DNA of 44,528 nucleotides from contig CACYYH010000008.1 in assembly GCA_902778565.1 (NCBI GenBank), positions 1-44,528 on the forward strand. The letters run 5' to 3'. Made by a program: the position numbers and the translations under genes. The DNA comes from an uncultured Eubacteriales bacterium (GTDB lineage: Bacteria; Bacillota; Clostridia; Peptostreptococcales; Anaerovoracaceae). A model generated the notes under the pieces. That model was given only the letters and a program-made list of their open reading frames with translations. It ran no database searches and had not been told where the DNA came from. Shown in pieces: positions 1-8,787 of the stretch; the first letter of the stretch is position 1; each line of letters starts with the position of its first letter.

Positions 1-2
1 AT

Positions 3-1667
3 CAGGAAAAGAGAAAAGCCATAGCAAGGCAGCTGAAGGGCGAGGGAGGAATCGTTACCGTCAAGAAGTATCTTTCCAAAGAAGATGCTCAGGCGGTGAG
101 AGAACTGGGACTTCCGGGCATAGAGCTGGCACAGGCTACCAAGAGATATTATCCTCTTGGAAATTTTGCATCTCAGCTTCTGGGATCCGTAAATGACGAT
201 AACGAAGGAAGAACAGGTCTGGAACTGGAATATGACGAATACCTTTCGGGTGTAAACGGACGCTGGGTCACCAATACCGACGTATCCGGAAACGAGCTGG
301 TGGAAGGCACAGAGAGGCATTACGAAGCCAGGGACGGTTACAATATAATCACTACAATAGACGAGGCTATTCAGTTCTACTGTGAAGAGGAAGCAAAGGC
401 CACGTACGAAAAGTGGACTCCGAAGAAGGTCATGGTCCTGGCGATGGATCCCAACAACGGCGAGATCCTCGCATCAGTGGTCTATCCGGGATTCGATCCC
501 AACGATCCTTTTGAGCCTCAGGGACTCAGCAGTGAAGATTATCAGGCATATGAGAACATGTCAGATGAGGATCAGACCGCATATCTTTCCGCAATGTGGA
601 GAAACCCCATCGTGTCCGACACATACGAACCGGGTTCCACCTTCAAGCTGATAACGGCAACGTCAGCCCTTGATGAAGGCGCTATAAGCCTCACGGACAC
701 CTTCTACTGCGACCACTCCTTCAGAGTTGAAGACTATACACTGAGCTGCTGGTATTCAGGAGCCCACGGTTCGCAGACCATCAAGCAGGCAATCGGAAAC
801 TCCTGCAACCCTGCGCTGGCAGAAGTTGCTGCCAGACTGGGAGCTACGAGATTCATGCAATATATCAACGACTTCGGATTCGGAGGACTGACGGGAGTTG
901 ATTATCCCGGTGAAGCAGGTGCTTTGCTCCAGTCCTACGTAGGACCTGTAGAGCTGGCCACCATGGGCTTCGGACAGGGTATTTCCATAACTCCCATCCA
1001 GCTGGTAACTGCCATAAGCTCCATAGCCAACGGCGGAGACCTTGTCCGTCCTCATTACGTAAGGGCTCTGACGGATTCAAAGGGCAAGGTGGTAAAGAAG
1101 ATAGACACCGAAGTAGTAAGAAAAGTAATCTCTCCTGAAACAGCAGCCGAAATGCGTGATATAATGGAAGCTGAGGTATCGGAAGGAGGCGGCGGCACCG
1201 CTAAGATGGACGGCTTCAGGATCGGAGGAAAGACCGGTACTGCCGAAAAGGCGGAAGCCGGCGGATATTCACTGTATGACTACTACAGCTCCTTCATCTG
1301 CATCGCGCCGATAGATGATCCTAAGGTAACGCTTCTCGTAGTAGTTGACTCACCGAGAGGAGAGACCTACGGTTCCGTAGTCGCTGCTCCTGCAGCAAAG
1401 AACATACTTGAGAACGTTCTTAGATATATGTCCCTGAGCCCGGAGATCGGCGTGGACGACGGTACCACATCAAGCACTCAGGTCAGCATCCCGGACGTAA
1501 GGGATTATGAATACAGCACAGCGGCCAAGACGCTGAAGAGCGCAGGCCTGAAGGTAGCCATCGCAGACGGCGAAAAGGGCGATGGCAAATGGCTTGTTCA
1601 GGATCAGTACCCTAAGGCGGGAACTGTCGTGGGAACGGGCACCACAGTTTATCTGTACAGAAAGTGA
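3..1667 (+). CDS. SpoVD/PbpB-type penicillin-binding transpeptidase with PASTA domain (5' partial)
   Basis: Class B penicillin-binding protein that cross-links peptidoglycan peptides outside the membrane, in division (PbpB/FtsI role) or spore cortex synthesis (SpoVD role). The reading frame is open from base 3, so the membrane anchor and first part of the dimerisation domain lie before the window; the GTG at 96 is internal. Visible motifs: dimerisation segment GLPGIEL...YPLGNFASQLLG, catalytic SxxK (STFK, Ser codon at 636), SxN as SCN at 801-809, and KTGTAEK starting at 1230. The last 60 or so residues form one PASTA domain (IPDV...VLV-like strands ending VYLYRK). Position at the head of murF-mraY-murD-ftsW fits either paralogue; the PASTA domain is found in both Bacillus SpoVD and PBP2B. 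It overlaps or abuts murF by GTGA. Confidence 0.93.
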   Translation, partial: QEKRKAIARQLKGEGGIVTVKKYLSKEDAQAVRELGLPGIELAQATKRYYPLGNFASQLLGSVNDDNEGRTGLELEYDEYLSGVNGRWVTNTDVSGNELVEGTERHYEARDGYNIITTIDEAIQFYCEEEAKATYEKWTPKKVMVLAMDPNNGEILASVVYPGFDPNDPFEPQGLSSEDYQAYENMSDEDQTAYLSAMWRNPIVSDTYEPGSTFKLITATSALDEGAISLTDTFYCDHSFRVEDYTLSCWYSGAHGSQTIKQAIGNSCNPALAEVAARLGATRFMQYINDFGFGGLTGVDYPGEAGALLQSYVGPVELATMGFGQGISITPIQLVTAISSIANGGDLVRPHYVRALTDSKGKVVKKIDTEVVRKVISPETAAEMRDIMEAEVSEGGGGTAKMDGFRIGGKTGTAEKAEAGGYSLYDYYSSFICIAPIDDPKVTLLVVVDSPRGETYGSVVAAPAAKNILENVLRYMSLSPEIGVDDGTTSSTQVSIPDVRDYEYSTAAKTLKSAGLKVAIADGEKGDGKWLVQDQYPKAGTVVGTGTTVYLYRK

Positions 1668-3163
1668 GAACTTTAATGAGAAACATGACAGCCGGTGAGC
1701 TGAAAAACGCCGTTAACGGCGCTATATATGCAGGAAGAGAAGACGAGACGGTCACGAGAGCCGTGATCGATTCCAGAGAAGCCGGAAAGGGAGACGTGTT
1801 CTTTGCCATGAAGGGCGAGAAAAACGACGGACACAACTTCCTGGAGCAGGTTTTCAGCTCCGGATGCAGGATGGCGGTCGTTTCCGACGAGGAGAAAGCT
1901 TCAAAGTACGCAGAAAGAGACGGAGTGACTCTCATCATGGTGGAAGATACCATGAAGGCTCTTCAGACTCTTGGCACATACTATCTGGGGACTCTGGGCC
2001 TTAAGACGAAGGTCGGAGTCACCGGATCGGTAGGAAAGACCTCTACCAGAGACTTCCTTTACTACGTGCTCAGCGGCAAATACAAGACAGCCAGGTCCAT
2101 AAAGAACTATAACAGCGAGACGGGGCTCCCGCTTTCCATAACCAGCTTTCCTGCCGATACAGAGGCTGCAGTTATTGAGATGGGAATGGATTACAAAGGA
2201 TCCATCGCGATCCTTGCTGATATAGCCGAACCGGAGATAGCCGTCATTACCAACGTGGGCATCTCCCATCTGGAGAATTTCCCTGAAGAGGGCAGAGAAG
2301 GCATACTGAACACCAAGCTGGAGATCACTAAGAACTTCAACGACGATTCTGTTCTGGTAATAAACGACGATAACGACATGCTTGCCACCGTGGACATGAA
2401 GGCTAGAGGCATCAAAGGCAGACTTGTGAGAGTAGGCAGCAGCGAAGACTGCGACTTCATCGTGAAGAACGTAGAAGACAAAGGCATTTCCGGCATCGGT
2501 TTTGATATTGAACACGACGGCGAGACCTGCCACGTGGAGCTTCCGGTACCCGGAGCTCACAACGCGATCAATGCAGGGCTTGCAATTGCCGTAGGCTGCC
2601 TGAATGGCATGACCATGCAGGAGGCGGCAGCAGGATTCTCCATGACGGAACTCACAGCCAACAGGCTGAACGTCATCGAGAAAGACGGCATCATAATCAT
2701 AGACGACACATACAATGCCGCACCCGATTCCATGAAGAGCGCCATCAAGACTCTCATGGCCACACCTGTTCCCGAGGGCGGAAGACATATAGCCATCACC
2801 GGGGACATGGGAGAACTTGGTTTTGAATCCAACAGAGGACACGGCGAAGTAGGAGCCTACGCCTATAAGATGGGTGTGGATGTGCTGCTTGCCATCGGTG
2901 AGAAATCATATGCCACCTACAAGGGCTGGGCAAACGAAGCGGCAGTTGAAGGACATAAGATCAGGATCGCAACGCCTGAGGGAGGAGTTCCTCTCATCGT
3001 CATAGATGAGGAGACGGGCAAGGCGGCAGAGCACTTCCCAAACAAAGAGATGGTGATCGAAGGCATCCTTGATCACATTCACGAGGGAGACTGCATTCTG
3101 GTGAAGGCATCGAGAGCCATGGCCCTTGAAAAAATAGTCAACCGTATTATTGATAATAAATAA
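1664..3163 (+). CDS. murF: UDP-N-acetylmuramoyl-tripeptide--D-alanyl-D-alanine ligase
   Basis: Cytoplasmic ATP-dependent ligase that adds D-Ala-D-Ala to UDP-MurNAc-tripeptide, the last step of the soluble peptidoglycan precursor. Mur-ligase layout is complete at 499 residues: N-terminal UDP-binding domain (DSREAGKGDVFFAMKGE), central ATPase domain with P-loop TGSVGKTS near residue 120, an EMGM motif and NVGISHLENF, then the C-terminal domain with DDTYNAAPDSMKSA, which is typical of MurF. The GTG start at 1664 overlaps the upstream TGA as GTGA. An ATG at 1676 or 1685 is an equally reasonable start because no clear Shine-Dalgarno separates them. The gene is embedded in the dcw operon between the transpeptidase and mraY. 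Confidence 0.94.
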   Translation: MRTLMRNMTAGELKNAVNGAIYAGREDETVTRAVIDSREAGKGDVFFAMKGEKNDGHNFLEQVFSSGCRMAVVSDEEKASKYAERDGVTLIMVEDTMKALQTLGTYYLGTLGLKTKVGVTGSVGKTSTRDFLYYVLSGKYKTARSIKNYNSETGLPLSITSFPADTEAAVIEMGMDYKGSIAILADIAEPEIAVITNVGISHLENFPEEGREGILNTKLEITKNFNDDSVLVINDDNDMLATVDMKARGIKGRLVRVGSSEDCDFIVKNVEDKGISGIGFDIEHDGETCHVELPVPGAHNAINAGLAIAVGCLNGMTMQEAAAGFSMTELTANRLNVIEKDGIIIIDDTYNAAPDSMKSAIKTLMATPVPEGGRHIAITGDMGELGFESNRGHGEVGAYAYKMGVDVLLAIGEKSYATYKGWANEAAVEGHKIRIATPEGGVPLIVIDEETGKAAEHFPNKEMVIEGILDHIHEGDCILVKASRAMALEKIVNRIIDNK

Positions 3164-3180
3164 TGGAGTAAGGAGTTATC

Positions 3181-4194
3181 ATGCCGACGTATTTAGCGGT
3201 TATCTGCGCAGTTATAGCGGGCTTCGTGATCTCGGTGGCAGCCACCGGAAGACTGATCCCGTTCTTACAAAAGCATCAGTTCAAGCAGTTTGTAAGAGAA
3301 GAGGGGCCTCAGGCTCATCTTTCCAAGACCGGCACGCCTTCCATGGGAGGCCTTGCCATCACAGCGGCTTCAGTGCTGGCGGCGCTGATCATATCTGCCA
3401 TCTTCGGTGTATTTTCCATAAGGATACTTGTGGTATGCATCACCATGGTGCTCTTCGGCGTCATTGGATTCATTGACGATTACGAAAAAGCCATAAAAAA
3501 GAACAATGCAGGCATAAGCCCCAGACAGAAGATCATACTTCAGTTCGGATTCTCTCTGGCCTTTGCCATCTTCGCATATTTCACCAGCGGAACTCTTACG
3601 GACGGAATGACGGCAGGGAATGCTGTTCATTCCTCAGTGTGGATCCCCATCTGGGATCACTACCTGAATATCGGAATACTTTACATTCCCTGGGTAATGT
3701 TCGTAATGATAGCATTTTCCAACTCAGTCAACCTTACCGACGGACTGGACGGACTTGCTTCCTCGGTCACAGCGCTTGTGACTTTCCTGATGGCTCTGGT
3801 GGGATACAACGCAGGCTTTGCTGATTATCCGCTCTTCTATGCAGGCATCCTCGGAGCCTGCCTGGGATTCCTGGTCTACAACCACCATCCCGCAAAGATA
3901 TTCATGGGCGATACCGGCTCCATGGCACTGGGCGGCGGACTTGCGGCTGCAGCCATAATGATGAAGCTTGAGATCATCCTGGCGATCGCAGGACTGATCT
4001 ACGTTATGGAAGCCCTCAGCGTTATCATCCAGGTAACGTATTTCAAGAAGACCGGAGGAAAGAGGATCTTCAGAATGGCTCCGCTTCATCATCATTTTGA
4101 ACTGGGAGGAATGCATGAGACCAAGGTGGTAAGACTTTTCGCCACCATCACTCTGGTGTTCTGCATCATAGCTTTCCTGCTCTCAGTCATTTAA
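3181..4194 (+). CDS. mraY: Phospho-N-acetylmuramoyl-pentapeptide-transferase
   Basis: Polytopic membrane enzyme that transfers phospho-MurNAc-pentapeptide to undecaprenyl phosphate, making lipid I. It has 337 residues and about ten hydrophobic segments. Family motifs are clear: KTGTPSMGG near residue 50, the DDYEK loop (FIDDYEKAIKK), NLTDGLDGLASS in the middle, FMGDTGSMALGG, and the HHHFE signature (MAPLHHHFEL) near residue 306. The ATG at 3181 has AAGGAG in GGAGTAAGGAGTTATC just upstream. Genes follow in the same direction with gaps of 12-17 nt. Confidence 0.96.
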   Translation: MPTYLAVICAVIAGFVISVAATGRLIPFLQKHQFKQFVREEGPQAHLSKTGTPSMGGLAITAASVLAALIISAIFGVFSIRILVVCITMVLFGVIGFIDDYEKAIKKNNAGISPRQKIILQFGFSLAFAIFAYFTSGTLTDGMTAGNAVHSSVWIPIWDHYLNIGILYIPWVMFVMIAFSNSVNLTDGLDGLASSVTALVTFLMALVGYNAGFADYPLFYAGILGACLGFLVYNHHPAKIFMGDTGSMALGGGLAAAAIMMKLEIILAIAGLIYVMEALSVIIQVTYFKKTGGKRIFRMAPLHHHFELGGMHETKVVRLFATITLVFCIIAFLLSVI

Positions 4195-4206
4195 GGAGTG
4201 ATCTAA

Positions 4207-5562
4207 ATGAAAGCAATTATTATCGGAATGGGCAGAAGCGGCAAATGCGCCATGTATGCCCTGAAAGATCTGGGATATGAACTGGCCGTTCAGGATTCAA
4301 AAGATGCTGACAAGGCCGAACCCGAAGTAAGAGAATTCTGCCGTGAGCACGGCATTAAAGAATATTACGGAGATATGCCCGATGACTTCAGTTCCTACGA
4401 CATGATGGTACTGAGCCCCGGGGTCGATCCTGAAAGCACCTTCGTGATCAAAGCCATGGAACAGGGCTGCGAGATCGTGGGAGAACTGGAACTGGCCTAC
4501 AGGCTGGCAAAGGGTATCTTTGTGGGAATCACCGGAACCAACGGTAAGACCACTACCACTACGTTGGTAGGTGAGATATTCAGAGCCTCCGGACGCACCA
4601 CCAACGTTGTGGGAAACATCGGACTGCCTGTAATAAGCGTGGCGACGAATTCCAAGCCTGAGGACTGGATGATCACAGAAGTATCCAGCTTCCAGCTCCA
4701 GACTGTATCACAGTTCAGACCCAGGGTGAGCGCCATACTGAACCTCACGCCGGACCATCTGAACAGACATCATACCATGGAGCTCTACGGAGCTGCAAAG
4801 GCTGCCATCTGGGAGAACCAGAAGGCAGGAGATTACCTGGTGATGAACATAGACGACCCTGTGCTGATGAAGCTTTGCCTCTATGACGTGGACAAAGAAT
4901 TCAAAGGCACCCTGGTGGGCTTCAGCAGGAAGACCGAACCTGAAGTAGGCGCCTTCCTGAAGGATGACCGCCTTGTGATAAAAGATGAAGAGGGCAGGAT
5001 CTTCGATCTGATCCACAGGGATGAACTGAGGATCCCCGGAGACCACAACGTGGAAAACGCATTGGCCGCCGCTGCCATCTGCTTCTTTGCAGGCATAGAC
5101 ACGGAGACCATCATTAATACGCTCAAGGCCTTCGGAGGAGTTGAGCACAGACTTGAGTTCGTCAAGGACTTAAGCTGCGTATCCTACTATAACGATTCAA
5201 AGGGCACCAACACCGACGCTACGCTGATAGCCATCCGCGCCCTTAAAGAAAATATAATACTCATTGCCGGCGGAGACGCCAAGAGCCAGGACTTCACGGA
5301 AATGGCCAAGGAACTCCATGGACCGGTGAAGCACGTTCTTCTGTTCGGAAGGGACAGGGGAATGATAAAAGAAGCTCTGGATAAGGCGGGATATACGTCA
5401 TATTCCGAGCACTCGGATCTCGGCGAATGCGTGAAGCGCGCCCACGAAATGGCTGTGGCAGGGGACAAGGTCCTTCTTTCACCCGCCTGCGCATCCTGGG
5501 ACATGTATCCGAACTTTGAAGTAAGAGGAAAACATTTCAAAGACCTGGTAAACGAACTATAA
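4207..5562 (+). CDS. murD: UDP-N-acetylmuramoylalanine--D-glutamate ligase
   Basis: Cytoplasmic Mur ligase adding D-glutamate to UDP-MurNAc-L-alanine. The 451 residues show an N-terminal Rossmann-like nucleotide domain (IIGMGRSGKCAMYAL), P-loop GITGTNGKTTTTT near residue 105, the NLTPDHLNRH motif of MurD near residue 178, GDHNVENALAA in the central domain and YNDSKGTNTDAT in the C-terminal domain (Mur ligase signature with the Asp and Lys contacts). The C-terminal LLSPACASWDMYPNFEVRG matches MurD. The start follows AAGGAGTGATCTAA. It is followed after 3 nt by ftsW. Confidence 0.95.
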   Translation: MKAIIIGMGRSGKCAMYALKDLGYELAVQDSKDADKAEPEVREFCREHGIKEYYGDMPDDFSSYDMMVLSPGVDPESTFVIKAMEQGCEIVGELELAYRLAKGIFVGITGTNGKTTTTTLVGEIFRASGRTTNVVGNIGLPVISVATNSKPEDWMITEVSSFQLQTVSQFRPRVSAILNLTPDHLNRHHTMELYGAAKAAIWENQKAGDYLVMNIDDPVLMKLCLYDVDKEFKGTLVGFSRKTEPEVGAFLKDDRLVIKDEEGRIFDLIHRDELRIPGDHNVENALAAAAICFFAGIDTETIINTLKAFGGVEHRLEFVKDLSCVSYYNDSKGTNTDATLIAIRALKENIILIAGGDAKSQDFTEMAKELHGPVKHVLLFGRDRGMIKEALDKAGYTSYSEHSDLGECVKRAHEMAVAGDKVLLSPACASWDMYPNFEVRGKHFKDLVNEL

Positions 5563-5565
5563 TAA

Positions 5566-6780
5566 ATGGACAAGAAGAAACCCGACGTTGTAAACTTAAT
5601 AAAGAGCAATAGCAGCGGAGATCTGGGCATAGTCCTTCTGGTACTGATACTTTGCATCTTCGGTATCATCATGGTATTCTCAGCGAGCTACTACGTATCC
5701 ATAAACGAGAGCGGCAGCCCTTATGCATATCTTAAAAGACAGCTGCTCTGGTTTGCCATGGGTCTTGTGGCTATGGTGATACTCTCGAGGATAGACTATC
5801 ATTTCTGGATCAACTTCACGCCCATATTCTACGTGGCGGGCCTCGGACTGCTGGTAGCCCTGTTCATCCCCGGACTGGGCGTCAACATAAACGGTGCTAC
5901 CCGCTGGATAGGCGTGGGACCCATAACCATCATGCCCGGAGAGATCGCCAAGATAACCCTGATATTCTATCTGTCGGGCATCCTTTCTAAAAACCCGGGA
6001 ATGCTGAGAAAGGTGGGAGGCCTGGCAGGCGTTGTAATAGCGACAGGTATCTATGCCGGTCTCATCCTCAAGCAGCCCAACATGTCCACCGCCGCTACGG
6101 TAGTGTTCATCGCGGGAGGTCTGATGCTGGTGGCAGGAGCCAAGCTGTGGCAGCTGCTGCTTTTGGCAGGACTTGGTTTTGCAGGAGGCGTTGCGCTGAT
6201 CTTCTCATCGGAGTACAGACACGACAGATTCCTGAGCTTCCTTGATCCTTTTGCGGATTCCCTGGGAAACGGCTTCCAGGCTGTGCAGTCTTTGCTCGCC
6301 CTGGGCACAGGCGGCTTTACCGGACAGGGCCTTGGAAACAGCGTACAGAAATACCTGTATCTCCCTGAACCACAGAACGACTTCATCACCGCCATAATCG
6401 GCGAGGAGGTGGGCTTCATAGGCCTCATCCTACTGATGTTCGTATATATCCTCCTGATATGGAGGGGATGCAAAGCGGCGATGAACGCAATGGACTATTA
6501 CGGAATGATGCTTGCTACAGGCATCAGCGTCATGATAGGCATCCAGGTCTGCATCAACATCGCAGTAGTAACTTCATCCATGCCCCCGACGGGAGTTATC
6601 CTTCCCTTCGTGAGCTATGGAGGAAACGCTCTGATGCTTTTGATGGGACTGATGGGTATCCTGTGGAACGTAACGCGTCAATCCGAAAAGAATCAGATAA
6701 AAAAGATAACAGAAAAACACCAGGCAGCCATTGAGGCTGACAGGCAGAGAATGATAAAGAGAACTGTCAGACAGAGATAG
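5566..6780 (+). CDS. ftsW: SEDS-family septal peptidoglycan glycosyltransferase FtsW
   Basis: Membrane-embedded glycan polymerase of the SEDS family that works with a class B PBP, plausibly the transpeptidase at the start of this cluster. It has 404 residues and about ten transmembrane helices, with the first starting near residue 20 (LVLLVLILCIFGIIMVFSAS). Typical SEDS features: NGATRWIG near residue 108, PGEIAKI, KQPNMSTA, YLPEPQNDFITAIIGEEVGF (EPQNDFI loop) and the C-terminal PPTGVILPFVSYGGNA. The charged C-terminal tail is cytoplasmic. The gene starts 3 nt after murD and ends 2 nt before murG, so it is very likely cotranscribed. Confidence 0.94.
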   Translation: MDKKKPDVVNLIKSNSSGDLGIVLLVLILCIFGIIMVFSASYYVSINESGSPYAYLKRQLLWFAMGLVAMVILSRIDYHFWINFTPIFYVAGLGLLVALFIPGLGVNINGATRWIGVGPITIMPGEIAKITLIFYLSGILSKNPGMLRKVGGLAGVVIATGIYAGLILKQPNMSTAATVVFIAGGLMLVAGAKLWQLLLLAGLGFAGGVALIFSSEYRHDRFLSFLDPFADSLGNGFQAVQSLLALGTGGFTGQGLGNSVQKYLYLPEPQNDFITAIIGEEVGFIGLILLMFVYILLIWRGCKAAMNAMDYYGMMLATGISVMIGIQVCINIAVVTSSMPPTGVILPFVSYGGNALMLLMGLMGILWNVTRQSEKNQIKKITEKHQAAIEADRQRMIKRTVRQR

Positions 6781-6782
6781 AG

Positions 6783-7904
6783 ATGAGACTTGTAGTTACA
6801 GGAGGCGGCTCGGGAGGACACGTTTATCCCGCGCTGGCCATAGCTGACAAATTCAAAGAGATGGACCCGGAGGGCGAGATCCTTTACATAGGATACATGA
6901 ACGGCTTCGAAAAGAACGCCGTACCCAAGGCGGGTTACAGGCTGGAAGAGATCGATACCAGATGGGTCAGCAGATCCAATGCAAAGGAGATCTTTTCCAC
7001 TGCTTATCACGTGGGAAACGGTATCATCCAGAGCAGACGCATCCTTAAGAGATTCAAGCCGGACCTCATCATAGGAACAGGCGGATACGTATGCTTCCCT
7101 GTGATCTTTGCGGGCCACAGGCTGGGCATACCTTGCTACATACATGAGCAGAACGCTTTCCCGGGACTTGCCAACAGAAGACTGGAAAGATACGTCAGAA
7201 AGATATATCTGGGCTTTAAAGAGGGCGGAGAGTACTTTAATTCCAAGGATAAACTGGTGGTCACCGGTAATCCCGTGAGAAGTTCCTTCTTTAAGGCGGA
7301 TAAAGCAGAGGCCAGAAAGAAGCTGGGCTATAGCGAAGACGACTTCGTGGTCTTCTCCTTCGGAGGATCCCTGGGAGCAGGGCCCATAAACAAGCTGGCC
7401 ATGGGTCTCGTGGAAGAGATGAACGGAAAAGAGGGCCAGCAGCTGGTCTTCGGTACCGGCAGAAGGTTCTTTGATGACGTGATGGCTGAGCTGGATTCCA
7501 AAGGCATAGAACTTAAGGAAAACGTCAGGATCAGAAATTACATCGACGATATGGATACCGTCATAGCCGCAAGCGACCTGATAATATCCAGAGCAGGGGC
7601 GCTGTCCGTGGCGGAGATACTGGTCTCCGGCAGGGCTTCAGTGCTCATCCCTTCGCCAAACGTCACCGGAAATCATCAGTATTTCAACGCAAAAGCCGTT
7701 GCTGATGAGGGCGGAGCCATACTGATAGAAGAAAAAGACATAGACGTGGATAAGTTCATCGGTCTCATCAGAGAACTCAGGAACGATCCTGAAAGACTGA
7801 AAGAGATGGGCTGCAAGGCACATGAACTGGCTGCCGGATCGGCGGCGGATATCATTTACGAGGAAACTGTAAAGGATCTATGGAAAGCAACAAACGCCAA
7901 ATAA
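6783..7904 (+). CDS. murG: Undecaprenyl-PP-MurNAc-pentapeptide GlcNAc transferase
   Basis: Peripheral membrane GT28 glycosyltransferase that adds GlcNAc to lipid I to form lipid II. The 373 residues begin MRLVVTGGGSGGHVYPALAI, containing the glycine-rich G-loop GGSGGHVYPA. The second domain has FSFGGSLGAGPIN near residue 193 and SRAGALSVAEIL near residue 266, both standard for MurG, with ASVLIPSP and NHQYFNA in the UDP-GlcNAc site. The start lies 2 nt after the ftsW stop. The 3' end overlaps the divIB start by 25 nt, which suggests coupled translation. Confidence 0.96.
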   Translation: MRLVVTGGGSGGHVYPALAIADKFKEMDPEGEILYIGYMNGFEKNAVPKAGYRLEEIDTRWVSRSNAKEIFSTAYHVGNGIIQSRRILKRFKPDLIIGTGGYVCFPVIFAGHRLGIPCYIHEQNAFPGLANRRLERYVRKIYLGFKEGGEYFNSKDKLVVTGNPVRSSFFKADKAEARKKLGYSEDDFVVFSFGGSLGAGPINKLAMGLVEEMNGKEGQQLVFGTGRRFFDDVMAELDSKGIELKENVRIRNYIDDMDTVIAASDLIISRAGALSVAEILVSGRASVLIPSPNVTGNHQYFNAKAVADEGGAILIEEKDIDVDKFIGLIRELRNDPERLKEMGCKAHELAAGSAADIIYEETVKDLWKATNAK

Positions 7905-8635
7905 AACAGCATATGAGAAAAGTCAGACTCAGAACTGTTCTGGCTGTTCTGGTGGTAATAGCGCTGATGGTGATCTTTGCGCTTAAGGCGCCTGCTTTTG
8001 ACGTGAGTAAATACGAGGTCACCGGAAACCATTATTACTCCGACCAGGAGATCGCCAACATGGGTAACTGCGCTCTGGGAGTGAACATCTTCACCGGAGT
8101 GGACTGCGGAGACATCAGGGACAGACTCGCGAAGGACCCTTACATGGCAAGGGTCAGCGTCAGGAGAAAGCTTCCTTCCACCGTGACCATCAGCATCACT
8201 GAAAGAGTCCAGACTGCAGCCATCGTATACGGCGACAGTTTTGTGGTCATCGATGAAGAGGGGACGGTCCTCAGAAAGACCACCATCGATCCTAAGGTCA
8301 CGGTGCTCAGGGGACTGAACATCTCCGGCATGACGCTGGGAGAGACCATCAAGGTGGACGAAGACGTCCTGATGAGACAGTGCATGGACATAATAAACAG
8401 CATGAAGGCTAACAACATGTACTTCAAATCCATCACCATCTCCCAGGCTGAAGCAAAGGCTTACGTGCTGGATAACCTTATGGTGAGAGGCGTGCCCGAC
8501 AACATCATTTTCGCCTTAGAGAACAACGATATCCAGCTGGTAGTGCAGGAACTTTTCAACCAGGGAATAGAAAGAGGTACCATCAAAGTTACCGGAGACA
8601 ACTACGTATCATACACGCCTGAAGTTGAACATTAA
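7880..8635 (+). CDS. divIB: Cell-division protein FtsQ/DivIB
   Basis: Bitopic membrane protein of the divisome that links FtsL/DivIC-type proteins to the septal synthase. Length is 251 residues. A basic cytoplasmic tail (about residues 1-18) is followed by one transmembrane helix (TVLAVLVVIALMVIFALKA, about 19-37). Next comes a POTRA domain (FDVSKYEVTGNHYYSDQEI) and the FtsQ beta domain (RKLPSTVTISITER, FVVIDEEGTVLRK). It starts inside murG behind AAAGGATCT and is the last gene before a terminator. Family assignment is secure; the label DivIB rather than FtsQ rests on the Gram-positive context. Confidence 0.9.
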   Translation: MESNKRQIKQHMRKVRLRTVLAVLVVIALMVIFALKAPAFDVSKYEVTGNHYYSDQEIANMGNCALGVNIFTGVDCGDIRDRLAKDPYMARVSVRRKLPSTVTISITERVQTAAIVYGDSFVVIDEEGTVLRKTTIDPKVTVLRGLNISGMTLGETIKVDEDVLMRQCMDIINSMKANNMYFKSITISQAEAKAYVLDNLMVRGVPDNIIFALENNDIQLVVQELFNQGIERGTIKVTGDNYVSYTPEVEH

Positions 8636-8655
8636 GGATCAGAACAGAAAAACCG

Positions 8656-8697
8656 CGGCGCCAGATGCGAAAAGATCGCAAATAGCGCCGTTTTTTT
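8656..8697 (+). terminator. Rho-independent terminator after divIB
   Basis: Stem CGGCGC (8656-8661) pairs with GCGCCG (8685-8690). An inner stem TGCG/CGCA closes the loop, and seven T follow at 8691-8697. It separates the mur/fts operon from ftsZ. Confidence 0.85.
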
Positions 8698-8738
8698 AAT
8701 ATTTTAATAAAAAAAATAGTGCAAAAGCACTGCAGATG

Positions 8739-8747
8739 TGCTATCAT
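8739..8747 (+). promoter_or_regulatory. Candidate extended -10 promoter of ftsZ
   Basis: TGCTATCAT is an extended -10 (TGn plus TATCAT at 8742-8747), 41 nt before the ftsZ start and behind the upstream terminator. The hexamer 17 nt upstream (GTGCAA) is a poor -35. A small hairpin GTGC-AAAA-GCAC lies at 8719-8730. The ribosome binding site is TGGAGG at 8774-8779. Confidence 0.45.
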
Positions 8748-8787
8748 AATCTCAAGTATGTTTATTAACATTATGGAGGTATAATTC